A stretch of 64,000 nt of DNA from Desulfofalx alkaliphila DSM 12257 (GCF_000711975.1 NZ_JONT01000002.1:124001-188000); one strand, 5' to 3'. Shown: positions 17,348 through 26,250, numbered from the stretch's first letter. Numbers and translations are program-made. Notes: generated from the sequence alone by a model not told the origin.

Positions 17348-18451
17348 ATGAAAAAACACCATCACAATTCAATCACCTTAATGCAGTATATCTTTATTAT
17401 CGTCGGTACCCAGGTAGGAGTTGGTATTTTTTCACTGCCTGTGGAAGTGGCCGAAACTGCAGGCACAGATGGATGGATGTCTATTATTCTGGGCTGGTTT
17501 GTGGCTGTGCTAGTCAGCTTGGCCATCATTAATGTCATGAAAAGGCATCCTAATGATACTGTTTTTGATTTGTTAAAGAGATATTTTGGCAAATGGCTGG
17601 GCGGTATCGGCATAGGGTTGTGGATAATATATACTGCTTTTGCTGCCTTTACTGTAATAATGATGTACATTCACATTTTACAAATATGGGTATTGCCGGT
17701 AACCAGCACTTATATGTTGGCAATTCTGCTGCTGGTGCCCATGTATATGGTGGCCAGAGACGGCGTCAGAGTAATTGGCAGATATGCAGAATTAATTTTT
17801 TTCTTAGCCATTTGGATACCTTTTCTGATCCTTTCTAATATTACGGAATCCCGCTTAATATATATTCTACCGCCACTAAAGGAGGGTTTGTTACCGGTTA
17901 TAGCGGCAACCCGGGAAACCCTGTTTGCTTTTTTAGGGTTTGAACTGGCCTTTTTGTTTTATTCTTATTTAGATAAGAAAGAATATGCAATTATAGGGGT
18001 AATTGCTGCCAATACCATCTCAATGATGATATTTTTAATGATTACCCTTACCAGCTTTACCTATTTTAGTCCTGACGAAATTCTGCAGTACATATGGCCT
18101 ACTCTCATGCTGCTAAAACCGATCGAATTTACAATCATTGAAAGGTTTGAGATATTGATCTTAACATTTTATTTATTTGTTGTTTCCACCACCGTGATAC
18201 CCTATCTTTTTACTGCAGCCTTTGGAACCGGCTTATTATTTAAACTTCAAAGCCATAAAGGCCCTTTAAAGGTCTTTATATTAATGTTTATCGGTGTAAG
18301 TTATATTGTGTATTTTGATCGTTATTTGCTGGGGTTGGCAGTAGATACTTTTAGTAAAATGGGGCTTATCTTTGCCTACCTATTTCCTGTTTTGTTATTC
18401 CTCTATATTCTTGTTTGCAGAGTCATTAAGGGGGAGCCCAAAAGTGATTAA
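17348..18451 (+). CDS. Spore germination permease, GerB family
   Basis: 367 residues, ten or more predicted membrane helices, of the APC-superfamily germination permease family. Diagnostic segments are the N-terminal QYIFIIVGTQVGVGIFSLP and the helix containing ETLFAFLGFELAF. It is the B subunit and the probable ligand-binding membrane component of the receptor. It starts 3 bases after the A-subunit stop and overlaps the C-subunit gene by 8 bp. The germinant cannot be predicted from sequence. Confidence 0.92.
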   Translation: MKKHHHNSITLMQYIFIIVGTQVGVGIFSLPVEVAETAGTDGWMSIILGWFVAVLVSLAIINVMKRHPNDTVFDLLKRYFGKWLGGIGIGLWIIYTAFAAFTVIMMYIHILQIWVLPVTSTYMLAILLLVPMYMVARDGVRVIGRYAELIFFLAIWIPFLILSNITESRLIYILPPLKEGLLPVIAATRETLFAFLGFELAFLFYSYLDKKEYAIIGVIAANTISMMIFLMITLTSFTYFSPDEILQYIWPTLMLLKPIEFTIIERFEILILTFYLFVVSTTVIPYLFTAAFGTGLLFKLQSHKGPLKVFILMFIGVSYIVYFDRYLLGLAVDTFSKMGLIFAYLFPVLLFLYILVCRVIKGEPKSD

Positions 18452-19571
18452 AAAATTTTTGTCAGTTACCGTACTGTTTCTCATAGGTATAACTATTACC
18501 TCTTGCAGTTTCCGTGTTCCGGATATGATGGTTTTGGAAGACTTAAATGTTACATTGTCCATTGCCATGGATCTTGAGGACGACCGGTATGTTATTTATC
18601 AATCAATACCTGTTTTTAGGAAGGATGTAGAGGAAGAAGTCAGTGTACTATCTATGCCTGCCCAATCCATGGGCCAAGCAAGGAAGGTTATTTCCACCAT
18701 GGGCACCGGGAAGATGGCAGAGGGAAAACTTCAGGTTTTGCTGCTGGGAAGGGAATTATTGGATGAAGGGGATATAATATGCCATCTTGACTATCTCTAT
18801 CGAGACCCGATAGTGCCGGCCAATGTAAGGATAATTGCAGTTAATGGGCCTGTGAAAGAAATTATGCATTTAGATACCGGCAACAAGCCTCGATTAGGGG
18901 CCTACTTAAAGGATTTGGTAAAGTCCGGTTATTCGGATGATGCCACTGTTGAAACAACATTACAGGAATTTTTCCGGCAAAGTTATGACAAGGGGATCAC
19001 TCCCAGTATAAGTGAGATAAAAAAGGGAGACACCGAGATCAGACTTACAGGCACAGCACTGTTGGGGAACGATGGCAGATATGTAACCTCATTAGATAAT
19101 TTAGAGTCAGTCCATCTGTTGATGTTAAAGAACGAATTAATACTGCCGATGGAGGTGTCTTACCCAACTAAAGATATAATCACCATATACGTAACTGATT
19201 TTAAAAGGGATGTTCGGACAAGTTACCGGAACGGCACATTTATATTTGATGTGACAATGAGTGCTGAAACAGTTGGCATTAGAGAGATGACAGTGCCGTC
19301 CGGTGAGGGAGAGAATCACGTCCTTAAAAGTAAAAGCCTTGATGAGTTAGAAAAAATAATTGCTGAACAAATTATAGTGCATTGTGAGCAGGTGGTAGAA
19401 AAAGCACAGCAGCATCAAATAGAACCCTTTGGGTTTGGTCAGTTCGCCAGAGCCCAATGCTATGATGAATGGAAAGAAATAGAGGAGAGCTGGCCCAAGG
19501 TATTTTCAGATGCAGAGGTTAATTTAGATATTAAAATAAAAATCAAAGAGGAAGGGGTAATAAAAAAATAG
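18444..19571 (+). CDS. Ger(x)C family germination lipoprotein
   Basis: 375 residues from GTG 18444, with AAGGGGGAG 7 bases upstream. A lipoprotein signal (residues 1-20) ends in the lipobox ITSC. The body matches Ger(x)C proteins (SVLSMPAQSMGQARKVIS; KLQVLLLGREL), and the C-terminal third includes the helical region LDELEKIIAEQIIVHCEQVV. It is the C subunit, lipid-anchored in the spore inner membrane, and is needed for receptor function. Translational coupling with the B subunit is shown by the overlap. Confidence 0.92.
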   Translation: MIKKFLSVTVLFLIGITITSCSFRVPDMMVLEDLNVTLSIAMDLEDDRYVIYQSIPVFRKDVEEEVSVLSMPAQSMGQARKVISTMGTGKMAEGKLQVLLLGRELLDEGDIICHLDYLYRDPIVPANVRIIAVNGPVKEIMHLDTGNKPRLGAYLKDLVKSGYSDDATVETTLQEFFRQSYDKGITPSISEIKKGDTEIRLTGTALLGNDGRYVTSLDNLESVHLLMLKNELILPMEVSYPTKDIITIYVTDFKRDVRTSYRNGTFIFDVTMSAETVGIREMTVPSGEGENHVLKSKSLDELEKIIAEQIIVHCEQVVEKAQQHQIEPFGFGQFARAQCYDEWKEIEESWPKVFSDAEVNLDIKIKIKEEGVIKK

Positions 19572-19577
19572 TATCAC

Positions 19578-19604
19578 TTGGTGGGCATCAACAAAGGACA
19601 CCCA
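19578..19604 (-). terminator. Hairpin between convergent ger and hydrogenase genes
   Basis: GGTGGG pairs with CCCACC across about 15 bases. On the minus strand a T7 run follows after about 12 bases. A weak terminator for the hydrogenase gene or both genes. Confidence 0.35.
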
Positions 19605-19616
19605 CCGACCATAAAC

Positions 19617-20927
19617 TTATACATGGGCAATGATGTCTTCTTTTTCGGACAATAGGTCTGCGTGCATGCCGTAAAAATCATTCCACCTGCGGGCTTTGTC
19701 GTTGGCCAGCGCTTCATATGCCCTGGCTTGATTGGCGTGCGCCCTGACAAGTTTTGCGGCCTCCTTGCTGTTAAGAATGGTTCCGGGGCCACCAACACAG
19801 CCGTGGGGGCAGCCCATTCCTTCCATAAAGTTGGCATTTAGTTTTCCTTCTTCCAGTTCTTTTAGTAATTTGTTGCATTCTTTAAGCCCATCACCATAAA
19901 CGGCGCGAATCTCAAAATGCGGTGCCAGAGTTTCTACCGCCCTGGTTATCGCCTCGGTAACTCCGGCAGTGTGGGCATAGATGCGGCCGTCGTGGGAGGC
20001 ATCTTCCATTTTTATTTCGCCCAGTGAACCGTCCAAGGGTACATCAGCCGCTTCCAACAAGGCCCTTGTCTCCTTAAAGGTGAGTACGCAATCCACCGCC
20101 GGTTGCAAATCAGGGCGCTTGGCCTCGGCTTTTTTGGCAATGCACGGCCCAATAAAGACCACTCGGCAGTGGGGTTCCCGTTCTTTTAACATTTTTCCCA
20201 GGGCAATCATGGGAGACATGGAGGCAGAAACCAGGTTGGCCACCTTGGGTCGAATTTTCTCTACCAGTTTAATAAAGGCAGGGCAGCAGCAAGAGGTAAT
20301 CATAAATTTTTCACCCCTGTCCATGCGCTCCACAAATTCCTTAGCCTCCTGGACGGTGACCACGTCGGCGGCCATGGCAACCTCGTATACGTCAGAAAAA
20401 CCAATTGATTTCAAGGCCCCCTTAAGTATTTCCGGTGTTACCTTTTCACCGAATTGACCCACAAAGGCCGGGGCCAATATGGCGTAAACCGGGTATTGCC
20501 GGCGCTGCATAATCATATTTGCCACCTGGGCAAATTCCGAGCGGTGCACTATGGAACCTGTAATGCAATTATCAACACACCAGGTGCATTCCACACAACG
20601 TTGGGCGTTAATTTTATAATTGCCCTGTTCATCCTTATCAATTGCTCCTGTGGGGCAGACCTCAACACAGGGTTTGTTTTCGGCGCAGTTATCGCAAGCG
20701 CCCTCAATCATTTGCACCAGCAACGAATTATCATCTGATTCATCGTCTAACATTAAAGAGAGGCGCTTTTCTACCCTCTGCCGCCAGAATTCCCTTTGGG
20801 GGTCATTGTCATCAAAACAGTCTTTCATGATGCGGTTTACCGTTTTATCCCGATCTTTAATGCCACTTTCTTTAATTTGCCGTGCTAAACTTACCATTAA
20901 GCGGTGGGTAAATTCATTAGGCTGCAA
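19617..20927 (-). CDS. [FeFe] hydrogenase, group B-like, with two N-terminal [4Fe-4S] sites
   Basis: About 436 residues from TTG 20927, which has AGGGGTG 6 bases upstream; GTG 20936 is an alternative. An N-terminal helical region is followed by ferredoxin-type clusters CDNCAENKPCVEVCP and CVECTWCVDNC (about 80-125). The H-cluster domain carries L1 TSCCCPAF, L2 FIGPCIAKK and L3 GMGCPHGCVGGPG. The extra Cys in L1 and lack of the usual TSCCPxW agree with the group-B-like monomeric hydrogenases of Clostridia, which are poorly characterised. The L3 His between the Cys pairs replaces a usual Gly. A redox or H2-sensing role is possible. No maturation genes (hydE, hydF, hydG) are nearby. Confidence 0.8.
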   Translation of the reverse strand: MQPNEFTHRLMVSLARQIKESGIKDRDKTVNRIMKDCFDDNDPQREFWRQRVEKRLSLMLDDESDDNSLLVQMIEGACDNCAENKPCVEVCPTGAIDKDEQGNYKINAQRCVECTWCVDNCITGSIVHRSEFAQVANMIMQRRQYPVYAILAPAFVGQFGEKVTPEILKGALKSIGFSDVYEVAMAADVVTVQEAKEFVERMDRGEKFMITSCCCPAFIKLVEKIRPKVANLVSASMSPMIALGKMLKEREPHCRVVFIGPCIAKKAEAKRPDLQPAVDCVLTFKETRALLEAADVPLDGSLGEIKMEDASHDGRIYAHTAGVTEAITRAVETLAPHFEIRAVYGDGLKECNKLLKELEEGKLNANFMEGMGCPHGCVGGPGTILNSKEAAKLVRAHANQARAYEALANDKARRWNDFYGMHADLLSEKEDIIAHV

Positions 20928-21091
20928 AAAAATCACCCCTGTAACAAGGCTTTAAAATATAAAACAAAATGTCTTCTAAGCTAGTTTCCTCTAATCAATC
21001 CCTGTTTATCCCCGGTAATTAGTAAGTAGTAGAAAACACAGGGGTAATGACACAGCCTAGGGAGCAGTGCCCAGTGCCAAGAATAATAGAG

Positions 21092-21122
21092 AAACCGGAA
21101 GCTCCTTAGGAGATTCCGGTTT
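21092..21122. terminator. Hairpin at the 3' end of the ABC-F gene
   Basis: GAAACCGGAA (from 21092) pairs with TTCCGGTTTC (to about 21122), with inner CTCC/GGAG pairing. The stem overlaps the ABC-F stop codon; on the plus strand a T-rich stretch follows. Confidence 0.4.
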
Positions 21123-23034
21123 CTTCTTCTAAATTAATCCATTCCACAAGATGTTTCTCTAAATCAGTCTTTAAGTCTTCTATTTGTCCGTTTATTTCCA
21201 AACACCTATTATGATCCTGATATACTGTGGGCAGTTCTAACTGCTGCTCAAGTTTAGCAATCTCATTTTCACACTCTGCAATTAACTCTTCCAGCTGTTC
21301 TATTCTGCGTTGTCTTTTTCTTTGCCGGCGTTGAATTTCCTTATTTTCTAAGTACTTTTGTTTATCCTGCTGTATTTTTTTACTTTCTCCGCCGGTATTA
21401 GTGGCTTGCTCATCCTTTTCTAGCTCTTGTTTTTTAGCAATGTAATAGTCATAATCACCCAGATAAGCGGTGACCCCGCGCCGGCTAAGCTCCAGCACTC
21501 GGGTGGCAACACGATTAATAAAATATCGGTCGTGGCTGACAAAAAGTATTGTGCCGGGAAAGTTTATCAAAGCCTCTTCCAGCACTTGGCGGCTGTAAAT
21601 GTCCAAGTGGTTGGTGGGTTCGTCTAATATTAATAAATTACCCTGCCGGAGCAGCACTTTACTTAAAGCCAGCCTGGCTTTTTCGCCACCGCTTAAATTA
21701 TTTACAGTTTTAAGCACCTCTTCACCGGTAAACAAAAAATTTCCCAGCACGGTGCGAATGTCTTTTTCGTCCATACGGGGGAATTCATCCCACAGTTCAT
21801 GCAGTACTTGCTTATTTCCGGTAAGTTTTGCCTGCTCCTGCTGGTAGTAGGCTATTTGCACCTTGGTACCGTAGCGGATGTGGCCAAATAAAGGGTGCAA
21901 CTGACCGGTTATATTCTTCAGCAAGGTGGATTTGCCCACACCGTTAGGACCCACAACAGCAATACTCTCGCCACGCTCTACAAGAAAATTAATGTTAGAT
22001 GCAAGCGGGTGGCCATAGCCAATGCTCAGGTTTTTCACCTCTAATACCTCTTTGCCGCTTTGCACCTTGACGTTAAACTTAAAAGAAATATTTTTGCCGT
22101 CTTGCTCCGGCCTGTCCATTAGGTCCATCTTCTCTAACATCCGCCTGCGGCTTTGGGCCCTTTTGGCGGTGGAAGCCCGTGCGATGTTCCGCTGTACAAA
22201 ATCTTTAATGCGCGCCACTTCATCCACTTGCTTTGCATAGAGCTTTTGTTTTTGCGCCAATTCTTGAGCTGCCAGTTCTAGGTAGCGGGTGTAATTGCCC
22301 TTATAACGGGTAATTTTATTGTTTTCCAAGCGGTAAATTACATTAACCAGTGAATCCAACAGGTAGCGGTCGTGGGAAACTACCAATATTGCTCCGGGAT
22401 ATGATTTGAGATATTGTTCCAGCCAGTCAAGTGTGTTAATATCCAGGTAGTTGGTAGGTTCGTCAAGCATTAACACATCAGGGGATTGCAGCAGTAGTTT
22501 GGCTAGGGCCACAAGGGTTTTCTGTCCGCCGCTGAGATTATTGATCAAGGTATCCTTGCCAAGGGCGTCGATATTCAGCCCATGCATAAGGCTGCGCACA
22601 GTGGAATGATAACTGTAACCCCCCTGTTCTTTAAAATCTTCCGATAATGATGAGTAGTTTTGGCAAAGCTGTGAATAACTGCGCTTATCGGCAGCCACAG
22701 TGGGGTCAGCCATCATTTTTTCCATATTTCTAAGCCGGTGCTCCATTTCTATCAAGGGTTGAAAGACAGAAATAAGTTCCTGATAAATACTTTTATCCGA
22801 TTCTAAACCGCTGTCTTGGGAAAGATAGCCCACCCTTATATCTTTGGGTTTGATTATTTCTCCGGAATCACAGGTAAGTTCACCCACCATTATTTTCATC
22901 AGTGTGGACTTGCCTGCGCCGTTTACCCCTACCAGCCCCACCCGTTCGCCGGATTTTACAGTGAGGGTAACATCGGTTAAAATAGGGGTGGCGCCGAAGG
23001 ATTTGGTAATGTGGGAAGCCTGCAACAATATCAT
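21106..23034 (-). CDS. ABC-F family ATPase
   Basis: 642 residues with two ABC domains and no membrane segment. The first has GVNGAGKST (about 35), signature LSGGQKTL and Walker B LMLDEPTNYLD; the second has GPNGVGKST (about 365), LSGGEKARL and LILDEPTNHLD. The charged P-site tRNA-interaction linker lies between them, and a basic coiled coil with many Lys/Glu/Gln occupies about 540-625. ABC-F proteins act on the ribosome, either in translation rescue or in protection from ribosome-targeting antibiotics. The C-terminal coiled coil resembles YheS/Uup-type members more than dedicated resistance proteins. Confidence 0.9.
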   Translation of the reverse strand: MILLQASHITKSFGATPILTDVTLTVKSGERVGLVGVNGAGKSTLMKIMVGELTCDSGEIIKPKDIRVGYLSQDSGLESDKSIYQELISVFQPLIEMEHRLRNMEKMMADPTVAADKRSYSQLCQNYSSLSEDFKEQGGYSYHSTVRSLMHGLNIDALGKDTLINNLSGGQKTLVALAKLLLQSPDVLMLDEPTNYLDINTLDWLEQYLKSYPGAILVVSHDRYLLDSLVNVIYRLENNKITRYKGNYTRYLELAAQELAQKQKLYAKQVDEVARIKDFVQRNIARASTAKRAQSRRRMLEKMDLMDRPEQDGKNISFKFNVKVQSGKEVLEVKNLSIGYGHPLASNINFLVERGESIAVVGPNGVGKSTLLKNITGQLHPLFGHIRYGTKVQIAYYQQEQAKLTGNKQVLHELWDEFPRMDEKDIRTVLGNFLFTGEEVLKTVNNLSGGEKARLALSKVLLRQGNLLILDEPTNHLDIYSRQVLEEALINFPGTILFVSHDRYFINRVATRVLELSRRGVTAYLGDYDYYIAKKQELEKDEQATNTGGESKKIQQDKQKYLENKEIQRRQRKRQRRIEQLEELIAECENEIAKLEQQLELPTVYQDHNRCLEINGQIEDLKTDLEKHLVEWINLEEETGIS

Positions 23035-23145
23035 TTTCTATTCACCTCTACACTTTAAGTAGTTTATCGCACTGTATGGTTACAGGCAAGCCATTGTAAT
23101 TTTAGTTTTAGAAAAACAAATTTAGATGCTCAGGAGGTATAAATA

Positions 23146-23571
23146 ATGTATACTATTACACCCCAATCAGGCAATATCGGTATTATAAAGGCACCCCATG
23201 CAGTAAAAACCACCGGAGTGACCTTGGTCAGTCCTGATTTTGAAAAACCTTATAAAGCTCTGGACAAGCACCACTTGATCAGTGCTGCCATGACAGGCAA
23301 ATTTGATTATCGTTGGGAGTACAGCAAAGAAGATGAGGCTTACCTGTTAAAAGTTAATTATTTTCAAGGGAAACTTGAATTTACGGTGAGATTTCCTAAA
23401 AAAGGTGCCGGGGAGATTTTACAGGCCCTGATATCTAAAAACCAGCGTGTTGTTACCATGGTGTTAAAATACAAAGAGGGTGCGCGCCTGCTCTTTGATG
23501 ATGCGGTGGTTTTGATGGGCATTGAATTGGAAGTTTTACCGGAGGCAGGTTGGCCGCAGGCCGCTGAATAA
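23146..23571 (+). CDS. Conserved-looking hypothetical protein
   Basis: 141 residues, soluble, no signal or membrane segment, and not recognised. The composition is ordinary for this chromosome and AGGAGG lies 9 bases before ATG 23146, which supports a real gene. It looks like a mixed beta protein: an alternating segment DYRWEYSKEDEAYLLKVNY and then KLEFTVRFPKKGAGEILQAL. It is divergent from the ABC-F gene, so the two share a 110-bp promoter region. No function is assigned. Confidence 0.7.
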   Translation: MYTITPQSGNIGIIKAPHAVKTTGVTLVSPDFEKPYKALDKHHLISAAMTGKFDYRWEYSKEDEAYLLKVNYFQGKLEFTVRFPKKGAGEILQALISKNQRVVTMVLKYKEGARLLFDDAVVLMGIELEVLPEAGWPQAAE

Positions 23572-23601
23572 ATATTAAGTTGAAATCTGTCACTTTTTTG
23601 C

Positions 23602-23630
23602 TTGACACCAAATTAACCACTTGCTATTAT
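23602..23630 (+). promoter_or_regulatory. Near-consensus sigma-A promoter without a downstream gene
   Basis: TTGACA (23602-23607), a 17-base spacer and TATTAT (23625-23630). Transcription would begin near 23637 and meet the terminator at 23659-23690. No plus-strand gene follows. Confidence 0.65.
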
Positions 23631-23636
23631 ACCTAA

Positions 23637-23690
23637 TTAAAGTAGTAGTACATAAAGAGGGCAACGGTAATCATACCGTTGCCCTTTTTA
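23637..23690 (+). ncRNA. Candidate short RNA between promoter and terminator
   Basis: The region between the near-consensus promoter and the intrinsic terminator would give a transcript of only about 50 nucleotides, mostly the terminator hairpin with a 20-nt 5' single-stranded part. It has no credible reading frame. This is an inference from the arrangement only. Confidence 0.3.
23659..23690 (+). terminator. Strong intrinsic terminator
   Basis: GGGCAACGGTA (23659-23669) and TACCGTTGCCC (23674-23684) form a perfect 11-bp stem with a 4-base loop, then TTTTTA. It is stronger on the plus strand; on the minus strand CTCTTTATG follows, so it may also serve pgpA. Confidence 0.88.
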
Positions 23691-23717
23691 TGCAGCAAGT
23701 ATAGTTTTTTAAACCCT

Positions 23718-24194
23718 CTACCCATTATTGGAATCTCGATGACGATGGGCCATCCGGCTGGCTGCAGCGGCTATAATGGCACACACAAGATCGTCTAAGA
23801 AAGTATTCACCTTGCCACTGTTGGTATCCAACTTTTTAATGATGCCGGGTTTGCCTTTGTCAAGGTAACCAAAGTTTGTCGAACCGATTGTTCCGTAAAG
23901 GGTACCAATACCCAAGGCCAGTATTTCGTCTATGCCATATAGACTGTCGTCGTTGCGCAGTATTGATAATAAGGGTTCTTCTAATAATCCCTTTTCGGCA
24001 AGTTCATCCAGGGCAATACCGGTTAATATTGCATGTTGAATGTCACGTTTATTGAGAACGGCCAATATGTTGTCTTTACATTTCTCGTAGGTTAAATTAG
24101 GCAGATAAGGGCTTTGGAGTTCATATAAAACCGGAACGAGATCATCTATCTTTACGCCCCGCTGCTGCAGTTTTATTATTACCTGTTCTTTCAT
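23718..24194 (-). CDS. Phosphatidylglycerophosphatase A-like protein (YutG family)
   Basis: 158 residues. The C-terminal half carries the PgpA-family pattern GIDEILALGIGTLYGTIGSTN followed by KVNTFLDDLVCAIIAAAA. The N-terminal helices (VIIKLQQRGVKIDDLVPVLYELQ) are typical of the YutG-type members in Firmicutes. PgpA enzymes dephosphorylate phosphatidylglycerophosphate; the YutG group is small and its substrate is less certain. It is a single gene with a long upstream non-coding region. Confidence 0.75.
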   Translation of the reverse strand: MKEQVIIKLQQRGVKIDDLVPVLYELQSPYLPNLTYEKCKDNILAVLNKRDIQHAILTGIALDELAEKGLLEEPLLSILRNDDSLYGIDEILALGIGTLYGTIGSTNFGYLDKGKPGIIKKLDTNSGKVNTFLDDLVCAIIAAAASRMAHRHRDSNNG

Positions 24195-24627
24195 AAGCCC
24201 ACCTCATTTGCTTGGTTTTGTACTAAATAACTAACTGCCGTATATACAATATAACATATTTAACGGGACAAAAGATACAAATTTAACGGGACAAAAGATA
24301 CAAAGTAAATAAATATAACACCCATGTCGAGGGCCATAAATCAAATTTAATAGGGCGCAGGGGACCCTAGGACCAAGAAAAACTAGCAAGGTTTTATCAC
24401 CGGCACTTCCCCCCAGGCATAGGATGGTTAGAAAAGCATTTCAGTTGTCTATTATTTGTACATATTGAAGTAAAAAATTTTATAAAAATTTTAGATGTCA
24501 AGAAGGAATTTATTAAATCCATGAAGAATAATAGGCCTTGTCGTCAAATTATTAAACACCTGTTGTTCAAATGACATTTGAACAGTTTTGGGTGGAGAAT
24601 ACTAAATACATGGGGTGGTGCAACTTG
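24195..24627. other. Intergenic region upstream of the first sigma-54 activator
   Basis: Over 430 bases without a supported gene. It holds a perfect tandem 23-bp repeat (24258-24303) and AT-rich stretches (24466-24500) that may contain promoters. In-frame start codons before 24628 exist at 24571 and 24610 but lack ribosome binding sites. No GG-N10-GC promoter was found here. Confidence 0.5.
24258..24303. repeat. Perfect tandem 23-bp direct repeat, two copies
   Basis: Copy 1 at 24258-24280 and copy 2 at 24281-24303 are identical and contiguous; each contains TTAACGGGACAAAAGATAC. It lies about 65 bases upstream of the pgpA-like gene start and 325 bases upstream of the activator gene. No further copies were seen in the window. 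Confidence 0.85.
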
Positions 24628-26250
24628 ATGGCGCAGCATAGTTTTAACCTGCGCGTTAAAGATTTAACACATATTCCGATACAGCAAGTTGAATCCAGCA
24701 AAAAACTAAAGGCACAGTTAGCAAAGGCCTTAACCGTTTCGTCCGATGACCTCTTAGAAGAGATTCTTACTGACACTGAATACAGGGGCCAGCCTTTATT
24801 AATTAAAGATTCTAAAGGTAACAGTTTGGGAATATTATTGCCGGCCATGCTGATTAGCCAACTAATCAGCGCCTATCAGCGTTTAATAAGGTACGTGGAC
24901 TGTTTTTTAGAAACGGTAGATGAGGCTGTATGTGGTATAGACGGGCAGCAAAGGGTAGTCATCTGGAACAAGAATGCCGAAAAGATGTATAATCTTTCCT
25001 CCAATGAGGTGCTGGGCAATACCATACATAATTATTTTAATAATTTAGTTATAACCGGTTTAATACATCAAGATCAGCAGATAAAATCGCACTATCATCA
25101 GCCCTGCGAAGGAAAACACGTGCTTATAAATGCCTCTTCCATAAAGGTCGGTGAAGAATTTATAGGCGGCATTTCCTGCGAAAGGGATATCACCGAATTG
25201 GTTCAATTAAACCAGCAACTGGCTAAAACCAGCTCAAAGGTAAAGGTGTTGGAGGATGAGATCAAGAAAATTTCCAATAGTCAGTCAGCTTTTGATAAGA
25301 TAGTAGGCAGATCCAATAAAATTACTGAAGCGGTGGCCCTAGGTAAAAAGGTGGCCGGCACCGATGCACCGGTTTTGATACGGGGTGAAAGCGGTACCGG
25401 CAAAGAAATGTTTGCCAGAGCGTTACACCTGGACAGCCATCGAAAAGACGGCCCCTTTATCACAGTAAATTGCGGAGCGATACCGGGTAATTTGTTTGAG
25501 AGCGAGCTCTTTGGTTATACCCCTGCAGCTTTTACCGGTGCAACTGCCAAGGGTAAACCGGGAATCTTTCAACTGGCTTCAGGGGGTACGGTGTTTCTGG
25601 ATGAAGTGGGTGAACTGCCGAAAGATATACAGGCCAAGCTGCTCAGAGTGTTAAAAGACAAGGTGTTTTATCCCATGGGTTCAATGGAACCTGTGCAATT
25701 TGATGTGCGTGTAATTGCAGCCACCCATCGGGATTTAGAAAGCATGGTGAGCAAGGAACAGTTTAGGGATGATTTATATTACAGTCTTAGCGTGGTACAG
25801 GTAGATATGCCTCCGCTTAAGAAGCGTAAAGAGGATATTCCTGAGCTGGTACACCTATTTATCCAAGAGTTTAGCCAAATTTACGGCAAAACTATCAGCA
25901 AAGTAAGTCCAAAGGTTACCAACGCCTTTTTAGAATACACATGGCCGGGCAATGTGCGTGAGCTAAAAAACGCTGTTGAACGATTGGTAGTTTTAGCAGA
26001 AAACGAGATAATAAATGAAGACTGCCTGCCAGATAATTTACGCAGACATACATATATATCACTGGTGTCAGCACCGGACGGTGGAAATTTAACGGACGTA
26101 ACAGTGGAAACAGAGCGGCAGTTGATTTTGAAAACCCTAGAGCAGGTTAACGGCAACAGATCGGAAACTGCTCGTATACTGGGTATACCACGCAGTACAC
26201 TCTATTATAAATTACGTCAACTGGGTATACCTACCAAAGACCAGGGTTAA
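24628..26250 (+). CDS. Sigma-54-dependent activator with PAS domain and variant AAFTGA loop
   Basis: 540 residues from ATG 24628, with GGGGTGG upstream; ATG 24571 would give 559. An N-terminal region (1-90) resembles a degenerate CBS pair. A PAS domain follows (about 95-205) with the motif YHQPCEGKHVLINA. The AAA+ domain (about 235-460) has Walker A GESGTGKE and Walker B VFLDEVGELP. A Fis-type HTH lies at the end (NRSETARILGIPRSTLYYKL). The sigma-54-contact loop reads AAFTGA instead of GAFTGA. It precedes the liv genes by 91 bp. It is paralogous to the activator at 30969, with which it shares the PAS motif. It probably senses an amino-acid-related ligand; no ligand is known. Confidence 0.88.
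   Translation: MAQHSFNLRVKDLTHIPIQQVESSKKLKAQLAKALTVSSDDLLEEILTDTEYRGQPLLIKDSKGNSLGILLPAMLISQLISAYQRLIRYVDCFLETVDEAVCGIDGQQRVVIWNKNAEKMYNLSSNEVLGNTIHNYFNNLVITGLIHQDQQIKSHYHQPCEGKHVLINASSIKVGEEFIGGISCERDITELVQLNQQLAKTSSKVKVLEDEIKKISNSQSAFDKIVGRSNKITEAVALGKKVAGTDAPVLIRGESGTGKEMFARALHLDSHRKDGPFITVNCGAIPGNLFESELFGYTPAAFTGATAKGKPGIFQLASGGTVFLDEVGELPKDIQAKLLRVLKDKVFYPMGSMEPVQFDVRVIAATHRDLESMVSKEQFRDDLYYSLSVVQVDMPPLKKRKEDIPELVHLFIQEFSQIYGKTISKVSPKVTNAFLEYTWPGNVRELKNAVERLVVLAENEIINEDCLPDNLRRHTYISLVSAPDGGNLTDVTVETERQLILKTLEQVNGNRSETARILGIPRSTLYYKLRQLGIPTKDQG

Noticed and set aside
19981-20457. Long plus-strand frame opposite the hydrogenase gene
   Set aside because: It is antisense to a well-supported gene, lacks a ribosome binding site and has low-complexity Ser/Ala composition.
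24258-24303. Possible CRISPR array
   Set aside because: Only two identical units with no spacer between them and no cas genes in the window.
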